Positions 26,811 to 35,088 of a stretch of DNA of 64,000 nt are shown here, piece by piece (the first letter of the stretch is position 1; every line of letters begins with the position of its first letter). Source of the stretch: Saccharopolyspora phatthalungensis (lineage in GTDB: Bacteria > Actinomycetota > Actinomycetes > Mycobacteriales > Pseudonocardiaceae); contig NZ_JACHIW010000001.1 in NCBI RefSeq assembly GCF_014203395.1, forward strand, positions 3,579,501 to 3,643,500, in the 5' to 3' direction. Position numbers and translations under genes: made by a program. The notes below the pieces were generated by a model. That model saw only the letters and a list, made by a program, of their open reading frames with translations. It ran no database searches and was not told where the DNA came from.

Positions 26811-28715
26811 TCAGCCGCGGCGCTGCCGCCAGGCGTGCTCGCCGAGCAGGCGCAGACCGTTGAGGCCCACGATGATCGTCGAACCCTCGTGCCCGGCCAC
26901 ACCCAGCGGAAGCGGCAGGTACCCGAGCAGGTCCCACACCACTAGCACGGTGATGAAAGTGCCCGCGATGACCAGATTCTGCTTGACCAGGCGCCGGGCC
27001 CGGCGGGACAGGTCCACGACCTTCGGCACCGCCGAAAGTTCGTCGCGGACGACCACCACGTCCGCCGTTTGCAGCGTGAGGTCGGAGCCGGTGTGCCCCA
27101 TCGCCACCCCGCAGTGCGCGGCGGCCAACGCGGGGGCGTCGTTGACGCCGTCGCCCAGCACCAATGTCGGCTGTCCGGATTCCCGCACGGCCGCGACCTT
27201 GTCCGCTGGTAGCAGACCGGCGCGGACGTCGCTGATGCCGACCTCGGCGGCGACCTGCGCGGCTGCGCGCTTGTTGTCTCCGGTGAGCAGCACCGGTTCC
27301 GCGCCGGTGAGTGCCCGCAGGTCGCGCACCGCGTCAGCGGCGTCCGGGCGTAGCCGGTCGGCGATACCGAGCACGCCGGCCGCTGCGCCGTCGGCGGTCA
27401 CGAGCACCGCAGTGTGGCCCGCGGCCTCCGCCTCGGTGGCCAGGTCCGCGCCGCGCGGGCTGGTGACCGCGACCGCCTTTCCGGCCACCGTCGCCGAAAC
27501 GCCGTGGCCCGGTGTCGCGTGGAAATCCTCGGCGGCCGGGATCGCAAGGCCCTTTTCGCGCGCTGCCAGCACGATTGCGCGCGCCAGCGGATGCTCGCTG
27601 AGGTGTTCGGCGCCTGCGGCCAGCGCGAGAAGTTCGTCGGCGTCGTAACCGTTGGCCGGGTCGATCCGCACCACGCGCGGCGCGCCTTCGGTGAGGGTTC
27701 CCGTCTTGTCCAGCGCGACCCGCTCGGTCTCGCCGAGCCGTTCCATCGCCACCGCGGACTTGACCAGCACGCCGTGCCGCCCGGCGTTGGCGATCGCGGA
27801 CAGCAACGGCGGCATCGTGGCCAGCACCACGGCGCAGGGCGATGCGACGATCATGAACGTCATCGCGCGCAGCAGGGCGCTCTCCAGATCGTCGCCGAAC
27901 AGCAGCGGAATCGCGAAGACCGCGAGCGTCGCCACCACGACGCCGATCGAGTACCGCTGCTCGACCTTCTCGATGAACAGCTGCGTCGGTGCTTTGGTCT
28001 CGCTGGCCTCGGCGACCAGCGTCACGATGCGCGCGATCACCGATTCCGACGCGTCCTTCGCGACGCGCACCCGCAGCGCGCCGGTGCCGTTGAGGGTGCC
28101 CGCGAACACCTCGTCGCCGGGCTGCTTCGCCACCGGCAGCGGCTCCCCGGTGATCGTCGCCTGGTCGACGTCGCTGCGGCCGTCGAGCACCTCGCCGTCG
28201 GCGCCGATCCGCTCCCCGGGACGCACCACGATCACGTCGCCGACCTGCAAACTCGCCGTGTCGATGGTTTCCTCGGCACCGTCGCGCACCCGGATCGCGG
28301 TCTCCGGTGCGAGGTCGAGCAGGCCGCGAACCGAGTCCTCGGTGCGGGCGGTGGCGTATGCCTCCAGGGCCCCCGAGGTCGCGAAGATGACGATCAGCAG
28401 CGCGCCGTCGGTGATCTGGCCGATCGCGGCGGCGCCGAGCGCGGCGACGATCATCAACAGGTCCACGTCCAGGGTTTTCTCGCGTAGCGCCCGCAATCCG
28501 GCCAGGCTCGGCTCCCAGCCGCCGGTGGCGTAGCAGACCAGGTAGAGGGCCCAGTAGAGCCCGGCAGGGCCGCCGGCGAGCTGCACGCCGAGGCCGAGCA
28601 GGAAGGCCACCAGCGCCGCAGCGGCCCAGCGCGCCTCCGCCAGCGCGAACAGACCACGCCCCGTGCTGGGCAGTGCGGGAGTTCGGGTCCTCGTGCGGTC
28701 GGTGACGGTGGTCAT
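26811..28715 (-). CDS. Heavy-metal translocating P-type (P1B) ATPase
   Basis: 634 residues. Transmembrane helices at the N-terminus, then an actuator domain with TGEPLPV (about residues 192-198), the metal-site SPC in helix 6 (VASPCAVVLATMPP, near 290), the phosphorylation motif DKTGTLT (Asp336), the HP motif SEHPLARA, and the hinge GDGVNDAPAL. No N-terminal metal-binding CxxC or His-rich domain. SPC suggests Cd/Zn/Pb or Co export rather than copper-specific CPC. Divergent from an ArsR-type repressor with a 34-bp operator between them, which supports metal-inducible expression. Confidence 0.94.
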   Translation of the reverse strand: MTTVTDRTRTRTPALPSTGRGLFALAEARWAAAALVAFLLGLGVQLAGGPAGLYWALYLVCYATGGWEPSLAGLRALREKTLDVDLLMIVAALGAAAIGQITDGALLIVIFATSGALEAYATARTEDSVRGLLDLAPETAIRVRDGAEETIDTASLQVGDVIVVRPGERIGADGEVLDGRSDVDQATITGEPLPVAKQPGDEVFAGTLNGTGALRVRVAKDASESVIARIVTLVAEASETKAPTQLFIEKVEQRYSIGVVVATLAVFAIPLLFGDDLESALLRAMTFMIVASPCAVVLATMPPLLSAIANAGRHGVLVKSAVAMERLGETERVALDKTGTLTEGAPRVVRIDPANGYDADELLALAAGAEHLSEHPLARAIVLAAREKGLAIPAAEDFHATPGHGVSATVAGKAVAVTSPRGADLATEAEAAGHTAVLVTADGAAAGVLGIADRLRPDAADAVRDLRALTGAEPVLLTGDNKRAAAQVAAEVGISDVRAGLLPADKVAAVRESGQPTLVLGDGVNDAPALAAAHCGVAMGHTGSDLTLQTADVVVVRDELSAVPKVVDLSRRARRLVKQNLVIAGTFITVLVVWDLLGYLPLPLGVAGHEGSTIIVGLNGLRLLGEHAWRQRRG

Positions 28716-28758
28716 CGCGAGCAGCCTTCCGGAGTCGGGTGTGCGGTCCGGACGAGAC

Positions 28759-28792
28759 GATACATGAATGTCTGATCAGGTGTTCATGTATC
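28759..28792. promoter_or_regulatory. ArsR/SmtB-type operator
   Basis: Near-palindrome centred on TGATCA (28773-28778), with perfect 9-bp arms ATACATGAA (28760-28768) and TTCATGTAT (28783-28791). It lies in the divergent promoter region between the metal ATPase and the ArsR gene. TGAA/TTCA arms are typical of this repressor family. Confidence 0.8.
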
Positions 28793-28814
28793 CCTGTTGG
28801 CTAGACTGCCGGGC

Positions 28815-29159
28815 ATGGGACACGGGGTCAAGCGCGAGGTCACGCCGACTGCGCGGCTGGACGCGGTCTCCGCCGCCTCAGTCGCCGAGACCCTGCAGGC
28901 CCTGGCCACCCCTTCGCGGCTGCTGATCCTCAGCGAATTGCGGCAGCGCGCGATGGCGGTGGGGGAACTCGCCGAGGCCGTTGGGATGGAGCAGTCCGCG
29001 GTCTCGCACCAACTCCGCCTGCTGCGCTCGCTCGGCCTGGTCATCGGCAAACGCTCCGGCCGCAGCGTGGTCTATTCCCTGTACGACAACCACGTCGCCC
29101 AACTACTCGACGAGGCCGTCTACCACATCGAGCACCTACGACTCGGGCTGTCCGACTGA
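28815..29159 (+). CDS. ArsR/SmtB-family metal-responsive repressor
   Basis: 114 residues with a winged HTH: LATPSRLLILSELRQRAMAV, then GMEQSAVSHQLRLLRSLGLV and GKRSGRSVVYSLYDNHVAQL. There is no CxC metal box in helix alpha3, but the C-terminus holds several histidines and acidic residues (DNHVAQLLDEAVYHIEHL), the alpha5 site used by Zn, Ni or Co sensors. ATG 28815 follows TAGACT (28802-28807) by seven bases, so the mRNA is probably leaderless. Divergent from the P1B-ATPase it presumably represses. Confidence 0.92.
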   Translation: MGHGVKREVTPTARLDAVSAASVAETLQALATPSRLLILSELRQRAMAVGELAEAVGMEQSAVSHQLRLLRSLGLVIGKRSGRSVVYSLYDNHVAQLLDEAVYHIEHLRLGLSD

Positions 29160-29163
29160 GCAG

Positions 29164-29499
29164 TCACACGGAGCGGGGCGCGTACATGATCACGGCGACC
29201 CCGACCAGGCAGACCAGCGCGCCGATGATGTCCCAGCGGTCCGGCCGGAAGCCGTCGACGAACACGCCCCACAGCAGTGACCCGGCGACGAACACGCCGC
29301 CGTAGGCGGCGAGGATCCGCCCGAAGTTGGCGTCAGGCTGGAAGGTGGCGACGAACCCGTAGATGCCGAGCGCGATCACCCCGGCCCCGATCCACAGGAG
29401 CCCGCGCTGCTCCCGAACCCCCTGCCAAACCAGCCAAGCACCACCGATCTCGGCAACGGCGGCCAACACGAACAACACAATGGAACGCAACACGGACAT
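29164..29499 (-). CDS. YnfA/UPF0060-family small membrane protein
   Basis: 111 residues with four hydrophobic helices: [60 protein letters not shown] and [16 protein letters not shown]. The motif [15 protein letters not shown] is characteristic. The family belongs to the drug/metabolite transporter superfamily and resembles small multidrug resistance proteins; transport has not been shown here. Convergent with the ArsR gene, five bases apart, so it may belong to the metal/toxic-compound resistance neighbourhood. Confidence 0.92.
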   Translation of the reverse strand: MSVLRSIVLFVLAAVAEIGGAWLVWQGVREQRGLLWIGAGVIALGIYGFVATFQPDANFGRILAAYGGVFVAGSLLWGVFVDGFRPDRWDIIGALVCLVGVAVIMYAPRSV

Positions 29500-29588
29500 A
29501 CCCGAACGCTAACGCGCCAATTGAGCCTGGCGAGAATCCATTCAGTGGCGGGTGGCGTTGGTGACGCATTGCGCGGCGTAGTCGCGGG

Positions 29589-29963
29589 CTAGGCGGGCGC
29601 GTCGGTGGGGTTGGGAATTTGGCCGCTGGCAGCCCGGTATGTCCATAGGCCGGCGACGTAGGAGGTGAGCGCTGCGAGGTGATCAGGGGATGCGGCGGAG
29701 AAGCATGGGACGGTGCGTGCCCACGCATCCGCCTCGGCCGGTGCGTGCCCGGCAAGCATGAGGCGGATCGCCAGCAACGCGGTGTCTACCCACCCGGCTC
29801 CGGCGGAAGGCCCACCCCAGTCGATTACCCGCATCCTGCCGTCACTGATCAGGAATTGATCCGCGTGCAGGTCGGTGTGCACTAGGCGGTCACCGTCCAC
29901 GTAGTCCGAGCACCGTGCAGCCCAGTCGGCAAGGGCCGCCACGTCGAGCCCGTTTACCGGGAG
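29589..29963 (-). pseudogene. Truncated aminoglycoside-phosphotransferase-like gene (C-terminal part)
   Basis: The last 120 or so codons of an APH-type kinase: catalytic loop LVHTDLHADQFLI and the metal-binding VIDWGGPSAG, followed by helical C-terminal segments. The whole N-lobe and the start are missing. At about 29961 similarity ends and an IS110-type transposase fragment begins on the opposite strand. The open frame to 30308 on the minus strand is only a shadow of that fragment. The presumed original substrate is unknown (aminoglycoside, macrolide or other small molecules). Confidence 0.7.
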
Positions 29964-30250
29964 CAAACCGTTGCGCTGCCTACGGAAACGATCACAGCGC
30001 CGCTGATCGCCCGGCTGGCCCGCCAACTGCTGGAGCTGGATCGGGAGATCAAAGACCTCGGCAAGCAACTCACCGGACGCTTCGAAGACCACCCCGACGC
30101 CGGACGGATCACCAGCATCGACGGCTTCGGCCCGATCCTGGGCGCGCAGCTGTTTGCCGACACCGGAGGCGACCTGCTCGCCGCCTTCGGCAATCCCGGC
30201 CGCCTGGCCGCCTACGCCGGGCTCGCTCCGGTACCCGAATTCGCGAGCCG
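29961..30250 (+). mobile_element. IS110-family transposase remnant (C-terminal domain)
   Basis: Reading from GAG 29961 the translation runs LARQLLELDREIKDLG, then GRITSIDGFGPILGAQ, LFADTGGDL and NPGRLAAYAGLAPVP. This is the Transposase_20 domain typical of the C-terminal half of IS110-like DEDD transposases. There is no start, no N-terminal catalytic domain, and the similarity stops after APVP, where about 30 further residues should follow. It is therefore a dead fragment abutting the truncated phosphotransferase gene. Confidence 0.8.
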
Positions 30251-30756
30251 CACCACACCCGGCCGCCGCGGTGCGGGCGGCGTTCGTGCGCAACGCGGTG
30301 ATGATCAATCCAGATCTCGGTGTATTCGCCGGACTCGGCCGAGGCGTCGACGAACCACGGTGCTGCAGTGGCGATCATTTGGTTGGCACCACCCCTCGCC
30401 GTCGCGGAGCAAGCTCGGCCCGGCATCATGAGCACGGCACAAGAAGCTTCGGCCGGATTCGTCCGGGCTAAGGGATTCCACCGGAGCACGGCACAACGCG
30501 GCAGACTCGCCAGACTGCACGTAGTGTGCGAAGTCGTTGCGAGATAACGGGGATTGGTTCGGTGTGAACGTTCGCCTCGGCAACGGTTCCTCCCGCAAGT
30601 CGTTCGGCGGCACGTCCTGACTGTCGTCGCAGAATTGTGATCGGTGAAGACCTCTGTACCTGCTACGCAATTCGGTTGCAGATCCGGAAACTGGTCTTGA
30701 CGCGCGACTAGGGCTACTACTGTGTGTATCAGATCGATCACGAGGGGTGGTGTTGG
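30251..30756. other. Apparently gene-free stretch after the IS110 remnant
   Basis: About 500 bases of less GC-biased sequence. Minus-strand open frames of about 120 and 210 codons overlap here in different frames but show no domain I recognise and have unusual composition. A TTGACG box (30697-30702) may be the -35 of the XRE gene. Confidence 0.4.
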
Positions 30757-32019
30757 ATGGATCAGTCAGACATCGGAAAAGTGATCAAGCAGGCGCGTTT
30801 TCTGAAGGGTTGGACACAGGAGGAGTTGGGCCACCGGATCGGGTACACCAAAGCGTGGGTTTCTCGCGCGGAAACCGGGAGGAAACCAGTTGTCGAGTTG
30901 CCGGTTCTGCGGCGTATTGCCGCCGTACTGGACCTTCCGCCCGAAGCATTGGGGCTGGCTGACCGAACGCCTACCCTGCCCATAAGCTCCGATACGACGC
31001 TGGAGGACTCGGTGGATCGACGCGCGTTCCTTTCCTCGGTTGGCATTCTGGGAGCCTCTACGGCGCTGCCTGCTGCGGCGGCCGAGCCTGATCCTGCGGT
31101 GCTGCTGGAGCAGCGGATCTCCCGTGCGCTCCTGGGCCCGGCCACTGATAACGAACTACCCGATCAGGCAACGCTTGATCGGAACCTCGCAGCGGCGACG
31201 GAGGCGTTCGATTCCTGCCACTACGTCAGATTGGCGAACCAGCTGCCTGGTCTGATCAACGCGGCAAGCGCGCTGGATACCACCCCGTCGGGAGCGGCGT
31301 TCGCGACCGAGGTCTATCTGCTGTGCGGAAACGCGCTGGGGAAGATCCTGGTGTCCGGGTTCCAGCCGTTGGCCTCGGACCGTGCGGCGCGGGCGGCAGA
31401 GAACTCCGGCGACCCGATGCTCATGGCGGCGGCATGGCGGCACGTCTCCGGCAGTGCTCGCCGGTTCGGTAGCTACGACACCGCCGAGGAGGTGGGTATT
31501 CGTGCCGTGGAAGCGTTGCCGATCACCTCGACCACGCCGGATAGGCTGCGGCGGCGCATTGCCGAGCTCTGGAACGCCACCGGTTATGCCGCTGCTGTGC
31601 GAGGGGATGCGGATCGGTCGGCCGAGTGCTACCGGGAATCGCACCAGGTGATCTCCACAATTCGTGATCCCGGACTACGGCAGAAGGGCGAGGACGCGGC
31701 GGCTGCTCACCAGATCTCGGCGGCGTTCAAACTGGAGGACTCGACGCTGGCCCTCACGTCCGCGAGCCGGGTGCGAGTTGGGACGTTGCCCACGGTGGAG
31801 CGCTCGGGTCGGTACCTGGTGGATGTCGCGATGGCATGGCACCTGCACGGCGATCCGCTTCGGTCGTACCGAGCGTTGGTGACGGCGGAGAGCTACGCCT
31901 CCGGCGAAGTGCGGACCCGTACCGCCGCACGCCAGTTGATCGCATCGCTCGCAGCCTCACCGCAGCGGGGCATGCCGGAGATCGCCGGGCTCGCGCACCG
32001 CGCCCGTGTCGCCGTGTGA
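30757..32019 (+). CDS. XRE-family regulator with internal Tat-like segment and TPR-like C-terminus
   Basis: 420 residues. N-terminal XRE HTH (IGKVIKQARFLKGWTQEELG, then YTKAWVSRAETG). Residues 86-110 read VDRRAFLSSVGILGAS, followed by an Ala-rich stretch, which is like a twin-arginine signal (Arg88-Arg89) placed in the middle of the protein. The remaining 300 residues are helical and TPR-like (for example GDADRSAECYRESHQVI), as in actinomycete XRE/TPR regulators. ATG 30757 is chosen because GAGGGG precedes it; an upstream in-frame GTG at 30724 is less likely. Target genes unknown. Confidence 0.85.
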   Translation: MDQSDIGKVIKQARFLKGWTQEELGHRIGYTKAWVSRAETGRKPVVELPVLRRIAAVLDLPPEALGLADRTPTLPISSDTTLEDSVDRRAFLSSVGILGASTALPAAAAEPDPAVLLEQRISRALLGPATDNELPDQATLDRNLAAATEAFDSCHYVRLANQLPGLINAASALDTTPSGAAFATEVYLLCGNALGKILVSGFQPLASDRAARAAENSGDPMLMAAAWRHVSGSARRFGSYDTAEEVGIRAVEALPITSTTPDRLRRRIAELWNATGYAAAVRGDADRSAECYRESHQVISTIRDPGLRQKGEDAAAAHQISAAFKLEDSTLALTSASRVRVGTLPTVERSGRYLVDVAMAWHLHGDPLRSYRALVTAESYASGEVRTRTAARQLIASLAASPQRGMPEIAGLAHRARVAV

Positions 32020-32041
32020 ACATCGCTTGCCCGCCAATGAT

Positions 32042-32377
32042 CTATTCGGTGCCGGAGAAGGCGACCACGACTCCGACGAACAGCAGCAGTAGGTAAGCCC
32101 AGAACAGGACCTGAATAACGGTGTGCCGGATGCCCATTGCGGCGACGAGCAGGCCAAGGCCGATCCCAGCGGCAACACCGTAGATGACGACGCCGAAGCC
32201 GACAAGGCTCTGGTCGATCCGGAGTAGGTCGGCACCTTGGGCCTTCCAGATCATGAAGGGGACGACGGAGATACCCCAGGTGCCGAGACCGATCAGGAAC
32301 GCGGGCCAACCGAGGATGTGCCCGAGGATTGTGCTCGCTTTGTCCGACCTTCCCGGGGTATGGGGGGGTTCGCTCAT
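32042..32377 (-). CDS. Small three-helix membrane protein downstream of DUF1023 hydrolase
   Basis: 111 residues with three hydrophobic segments (ILGWPAFLIGLGTWGISVVP, LVGFGVVIYGVAAGIGLGLL and LFWAYLLLLFVGVVVAF) after a polar N-terminus. Its start is three bases after the stop of the large DUF1023 gene, so the two are almost certainly cotranscribed. No family is recognised. A membrane immunity or accessory protein for the upstream hydrolase is a plausible guess from position alone. Confidence 0.72.
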   Translation of the reverse strand: MSEPPHTPGRSDKASTILGHILGWPAFLIGLGTWGISVVPFMIWKAQGADLLRIDQSLVGFGVVIYGVAAGIGLGLLVAAMGIRHTVIQVLFWAYLLLLFVGVVVAFSGTE

Positions 32378-32380
32378 TGG

Positions 32381-34171
32381 TCAGCGCACTCCATCGGTAG
32401 GTTGGGTCTTGTTCGCGACGACCTTGGCCATAGCGTCCACCGACTCTGGGTGATCCCAGTAGCCGCCGTGGCCTGCCCAGTTATCGACGGGAAGTCGCCG
32501 GGCTCCGAAGTGCTCGTTAGAGGGATTTCTGCCAAACCACTGGTGATCGTCGAACGGCTCCTCAACGAGGTAATCGATCGGGTTTGGTGACGGCGTTAAG
32601 TAGTCGATCAGGTCAAGCCTGGATGTGCCACTCCACACGTGCTCGGGCGGCACTCCAAGCTCCCCGGCGGTTTCCACGCCAACACCAGGCGAGCCAATGA
32701 ACACCAGATCATCGGAGTGCAGGCCGTTGTCGCGGCTGGCGTAGCCGACGGTGGTGGAGCCGTAGGAGTGGCCGATCACGGTGTTGTGGCTTCGCTTGGT
32801 GTCGGGGGTGGTGTCGTCGTGGGTGGCCCGCAAGCCTTCCTGGAAGCTGCTCAGATCGCCCTTGGCATCCTCGGCAAAGCGGCCTTCGGCGGCGTTGACC
32901 AGGGTGCCTGGCGACTGGTAGTCCACCCAGGTGACCGACGCGAAGGTTTCACCAGGTGCGAACTGCTTCGCTTTGTCGATGATGCGGTCGCCGCGTTCGA
33001 CGTAGTCCATCGCGTCACCGACGTCGGAATAGGTACCGGGCACAGTGGTGACGATGTGCTGTGCGGTGTCCGGATTGCCCGAGGCGATGATCACCTGCCC
33101 GCGGCCGTTTACCACAGCATCCAGCCCAAGAAGCAGTTTTCCATCTTTCTCGGCGGCGCTCCTGATCTGCTCCAACCCGTCGAGCGTTTCCTCGATTTGC
33201 TCGACTTCAGCGATTGCGATGTCATTCATGCCGCTGGGGTTGCCATAGGATTTCCGCGCCCGTCGCTGCGCATCGCTGAGCTTCGCAAGCAGAGCTTGGC
33301 GTTGCTGGTTGAGCGTAGTCATATTCGCCACGTGCCGGTCCAGGGCCGGGATGCCGTCGGTGTTGCCGACCAACTGTGGGAACCGGGCGGTCATGTCCGC
33401 GCGCTGGGACTCGGACAGCGATGACCACATGCTCTGCGTGGCGAATGGCCCCGCTGCGGCGGCTTGTTCGAATGTGACGCGAGTGGCGTTCGCGGCGTGG
33501 GTCTCCAGGTTCATCGCCGTGCCCGCAAGCGAGATCGCTGCCGGACTGGTGGGCGCGGCGGCGGCCCGCTGCCACGCCCCGTTCTGGCCGATTCCCCTCA
33601 AGCCGTCGGTGCACGAACTCAGCGTTTTGACTAGCCGCTCATGTGCGGCGCGTTCATGGTCCCGCGCGTACTTTACTGTTGCTTGCGCTTCGGCGAACGC
33701 GGCTTCTTGCTTTGCCTGCAACGCTTTCGCTCCTTCGAACGCTGCGATGGCGTCGGCGTGAGCCTTGCTCTCCGCAGCGGTCGTGCGGCCGTCCAGCGAT
33801 GCCGGTGCTGTCGCGGTGAAAGGCTTCGGCGGGTAGATCGCATCCGTGTACACCGTGAGCTCGCCTTGGCGGGCGACGACTTTCGCTTGCTCCATTCGGG
33901 CTTTCACAGTGTCGATCTCATCGGCCAAGACATCGAGCGCCTGTGCCATTTTCGGGAACAGGTCGGCGAGCGCGTCCGTGTCCCGGCCTTGGCCGTCGGC
34001 GAATCCCTGAAACGCGCCGGATGCGGCGCCCTTCCACTGCGCACCGGCCATCCCGCGCACACGGTGCCATCCGGCGGCGGCCTCGGAGACTCCAGTGCCG
34101 AAGTCGCGAATGCTGATGGCCTTCGTACGTATTGAGCCGGGATTTCCCGCTACCCAGGTATTCAGCGTCAT
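32381..34171 (-). CDS. WXG-type N-domain fused to DUF1023 alpha/beta hydrolase (putative type VII secreted effector)
   Basis: 596 residues. The first 130 are helical and carry a WxG motif (Trp46-Lys47-Gly48) like WXG100/ESX proteins. A long helical middle follows. The last 270 residues are a DUF1023 alpha/beta hydrolase: nucleophile elbow GHSYGS (Ser near 468), a later acidic residue region (LDLIDYLTPS), and His in WAGHGGYWD. This architecture is seen in ESX-secreted lipase/esterase-like effectors. The gene is preceded by a 90-residue protein with a YxxxD motif and followed three bases later by a membrane protein. The enzymatic substrate (lipid or other ester) is not known. Confidence 0.85.
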   Translation of the reverse strand: MTLNTWVAGNPGSIRTKAISIRDFGTGVSEAAAGWHRVRGMAGAQWKGAASGAFQGFADGQGRDTDALADLFPKMAQALDVLADEIDTVKARMEQAKVVARQGELTVYTDAIYPPKPFTATAPASLDGRTTAAESKAHADAIAAFEGAKALQAKQEAAFAEAQATVKYARDHERAAHERLVKTLSSCTDGLRGIGQNGAWQRAAAAPTSPAAISLAGTAMNLETHAANATRVTFEQAAAAGPFATQSMWSSLSESQRADMTARFPQLVGNTDGIPALDRHVANMTTLNQQRQALLAKLSDAQRRARKSYGNPSGMNDIAIAEVEQIEETLDGLEQIRSAAEKDGKLLLGLDAVVNGRGQVIIASGNPDTAQHIVTTVPGTYSDVGDAMDYVERGDRIIDKAKQFAPGETFASVTWVDYQSPGTLVNAAEGRFAEDAKGDLSSFQEGLRATHDDTTPDTKRSHNTVIGHSYGSTTVGYASRDNGLHSDDLVFIGSPGVGVETAGELGVPPEHVWSGTSRLDLIDYLTPSPNPIDYLVEEPFDDHQWFGRNPSNEHFGARRLPVDNWAGHGGYWDHPESVDAMAKVVANKTQPTDGVR

Positions 34172-34180
34172 GATCGACTC

Positions 34181-34453
34181 TCAACTCCCCAGGCTTCTGA
34201 ACATGCCCTCGTTGACTTCGTCGGTGCCCGCATAGGTCGCTTTGTTGGCGTCCAAGTCGGCCGCAGCTCGGGAGACTGTCTCCGCCATGCCCGCCGCAGC
34301 TTGCAGCAGATCGGCAAGCGTCGCCGAGACTGCACCGCTGGACGGTCCTGCGTCGGCCTCCGGCGAGGGCGGGGAATCGCCGAGCCGATTCGTCGAGTTG
34401 TCGAGTTCCCTCGCGAGGCGCGCCAAGAAATCTGGGTCGATCCGAACGTTCAT
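34181..34453 (-). CDS. Small ESX/WXG100-like partner protein with YxxxD motif
   Basis: 90 residues, mostly helical, starting at ATG 34453 with GGGAGGG at the right distance. An upstream in-frame start would add 12 residues. Near the end lies TYAGTDEVN, containing YxxxD (Tyr74, Asp78), the C-terminal signal that type VII secretion systems recognise on one partner of a heterodimer. A WxG turn is not visible; the central loop is Pro/Ser-rich. The gene ends nine bases before the hydrolase gene. It most likely pairs with the WxG domain of that protein. Confidence 0.72.
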   Translation of the reverse strand: MNVRIDPDFLARLARELDNSTNRLGDSPPSPEADAGPSSGAVSATLADLLQAAAGMAETVSRAAADLDANKATYAGTDEVNEGMFRSLGS

Positions 34454-34572
34454 CACGATCCCTCCCGTGATCGTTGTGATGATCGTCACGATGATCGGAG
34501 CGTAGCGAATTGAACACGAACGGCAATGGACTTCTGTTCAATCAATCTCTGACCTCACTCGGACAGAGCAGC

Positions 34573-34602
34573 GCCCCGCAGTAGGCGGATCTACTGCGGG
34601 GC
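34573..34602. terminator. Strong hairpin between the type VII module and the upstream region
   Basis: Perfect 11-bp stem (34573-34583 with 34592-34602, arm GCCCCGCAGTA) with an eight-base loop. No T tract follows on either strand, so the terminator role is tentative. Confidence 0.5.
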
Positions 34603-34638
34603 CCTGGGTGCAGACAGGCCTCTTGGGGCCTTGTCTTC

Positions 34639-34735
34639 CTATTCGGGGTGGTGCCAGTAGGCGGAGTGGCCGGGCCAGGTCGCAACGGGAAGACTGCCGC
34701 GCGCCGAAGTGCTGTCGGAAGGCTTTGGGGTATGT
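34639..34735 (-). pseudogene. Orphan C-terminal fragment of a second DUF1023 hydrolase
   Basis: On the minus strand the sequence reads HFGAR, then after a one-base shift SLPVATWPGHSAYWHHPE and a TAG stop at 34641-34639. The intact gene at 32381 reads HFGARRLPVDNWAGHGGYWDHPE at its C-terminus. The fragment keeps the catalytic-His segment but nothing else. It lies upstream of the intact module on the same strand, as orphan effector tips often do in polymorphic toxin loci. Confidence 0.65.
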
Positions 34736-35088
34736 CAGGAACGGCGATGACGTGGTGCTCGGTCGAGCAACCGGCGTGAGGCGACCTCGGCGTGTTCGAG
34801 CAGGCGCAGTACGGTCATCGGGTACAGGTCAAGTTGCTTGGCAAGTTCGGTAATTCGGGATCCCTGCTTGAACGCATCCGCGCACTCGGTGGCGAGTTGC
34901 TCGCGAGGGTCGTGATCAAGGTCGTCGAACTCGCTGCGCACTGCACGGTGATTGTCTGGGCTACCCCGTCGTCGCATCTCGACACCGGCCACTTTGGTGA
35001 GTAGCCGATGCACCGCGCCGTAGGACAGGCCTTCCTGGAACATCAGCACGCGAATCGACGCGCCCTGGTCTAGGTAATCTGCGGCCAT
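34735..35088 (-). CDS. Helix-turn-helix protein (resolvase-like HTH repeats)
   Basis: 117 residues. The first half (LDQGASIRVLMFQEGLSYGA, then VHRLLTKVAGVEMRRRG) matches small actinomycete HTH proteins of the GASIRxL...SYGxVHRLL type. The second half (GSRITELAKQLDLYPMTVLR) looks like a second HTH. The ATG at 35088 directly follows a TGA stop that is in the same frame: a 15-codon ORF (35136-35089) with a strong AAAGGA site lies upstream and reads MPTYLTTRTEETLAQ. Either the ancestral gene acquired a stop, or the short ORF couples translation. Function unknown. Confidence 0.65.
   Translation of the reverse strand: MAADYLDQGASIRVLMFQEGLSYGAVHRLLTKVAGVEMRRRGSPDNHRAVRSEFDDLDHDPREQLATECADAFKQGSRITELAKQLDLYPMTVLRLLEHAEVASRRLLDRAPRHRRS

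Noticed and set aside
30109..30741. Minus-strand ORFs of 121 and 210 codons after the IS110 remnant
   Set aside because: Two frames overlap in the same stretch, neither has a recognised domain, and starts lack ribosome-binding sites. Left as unassigned.
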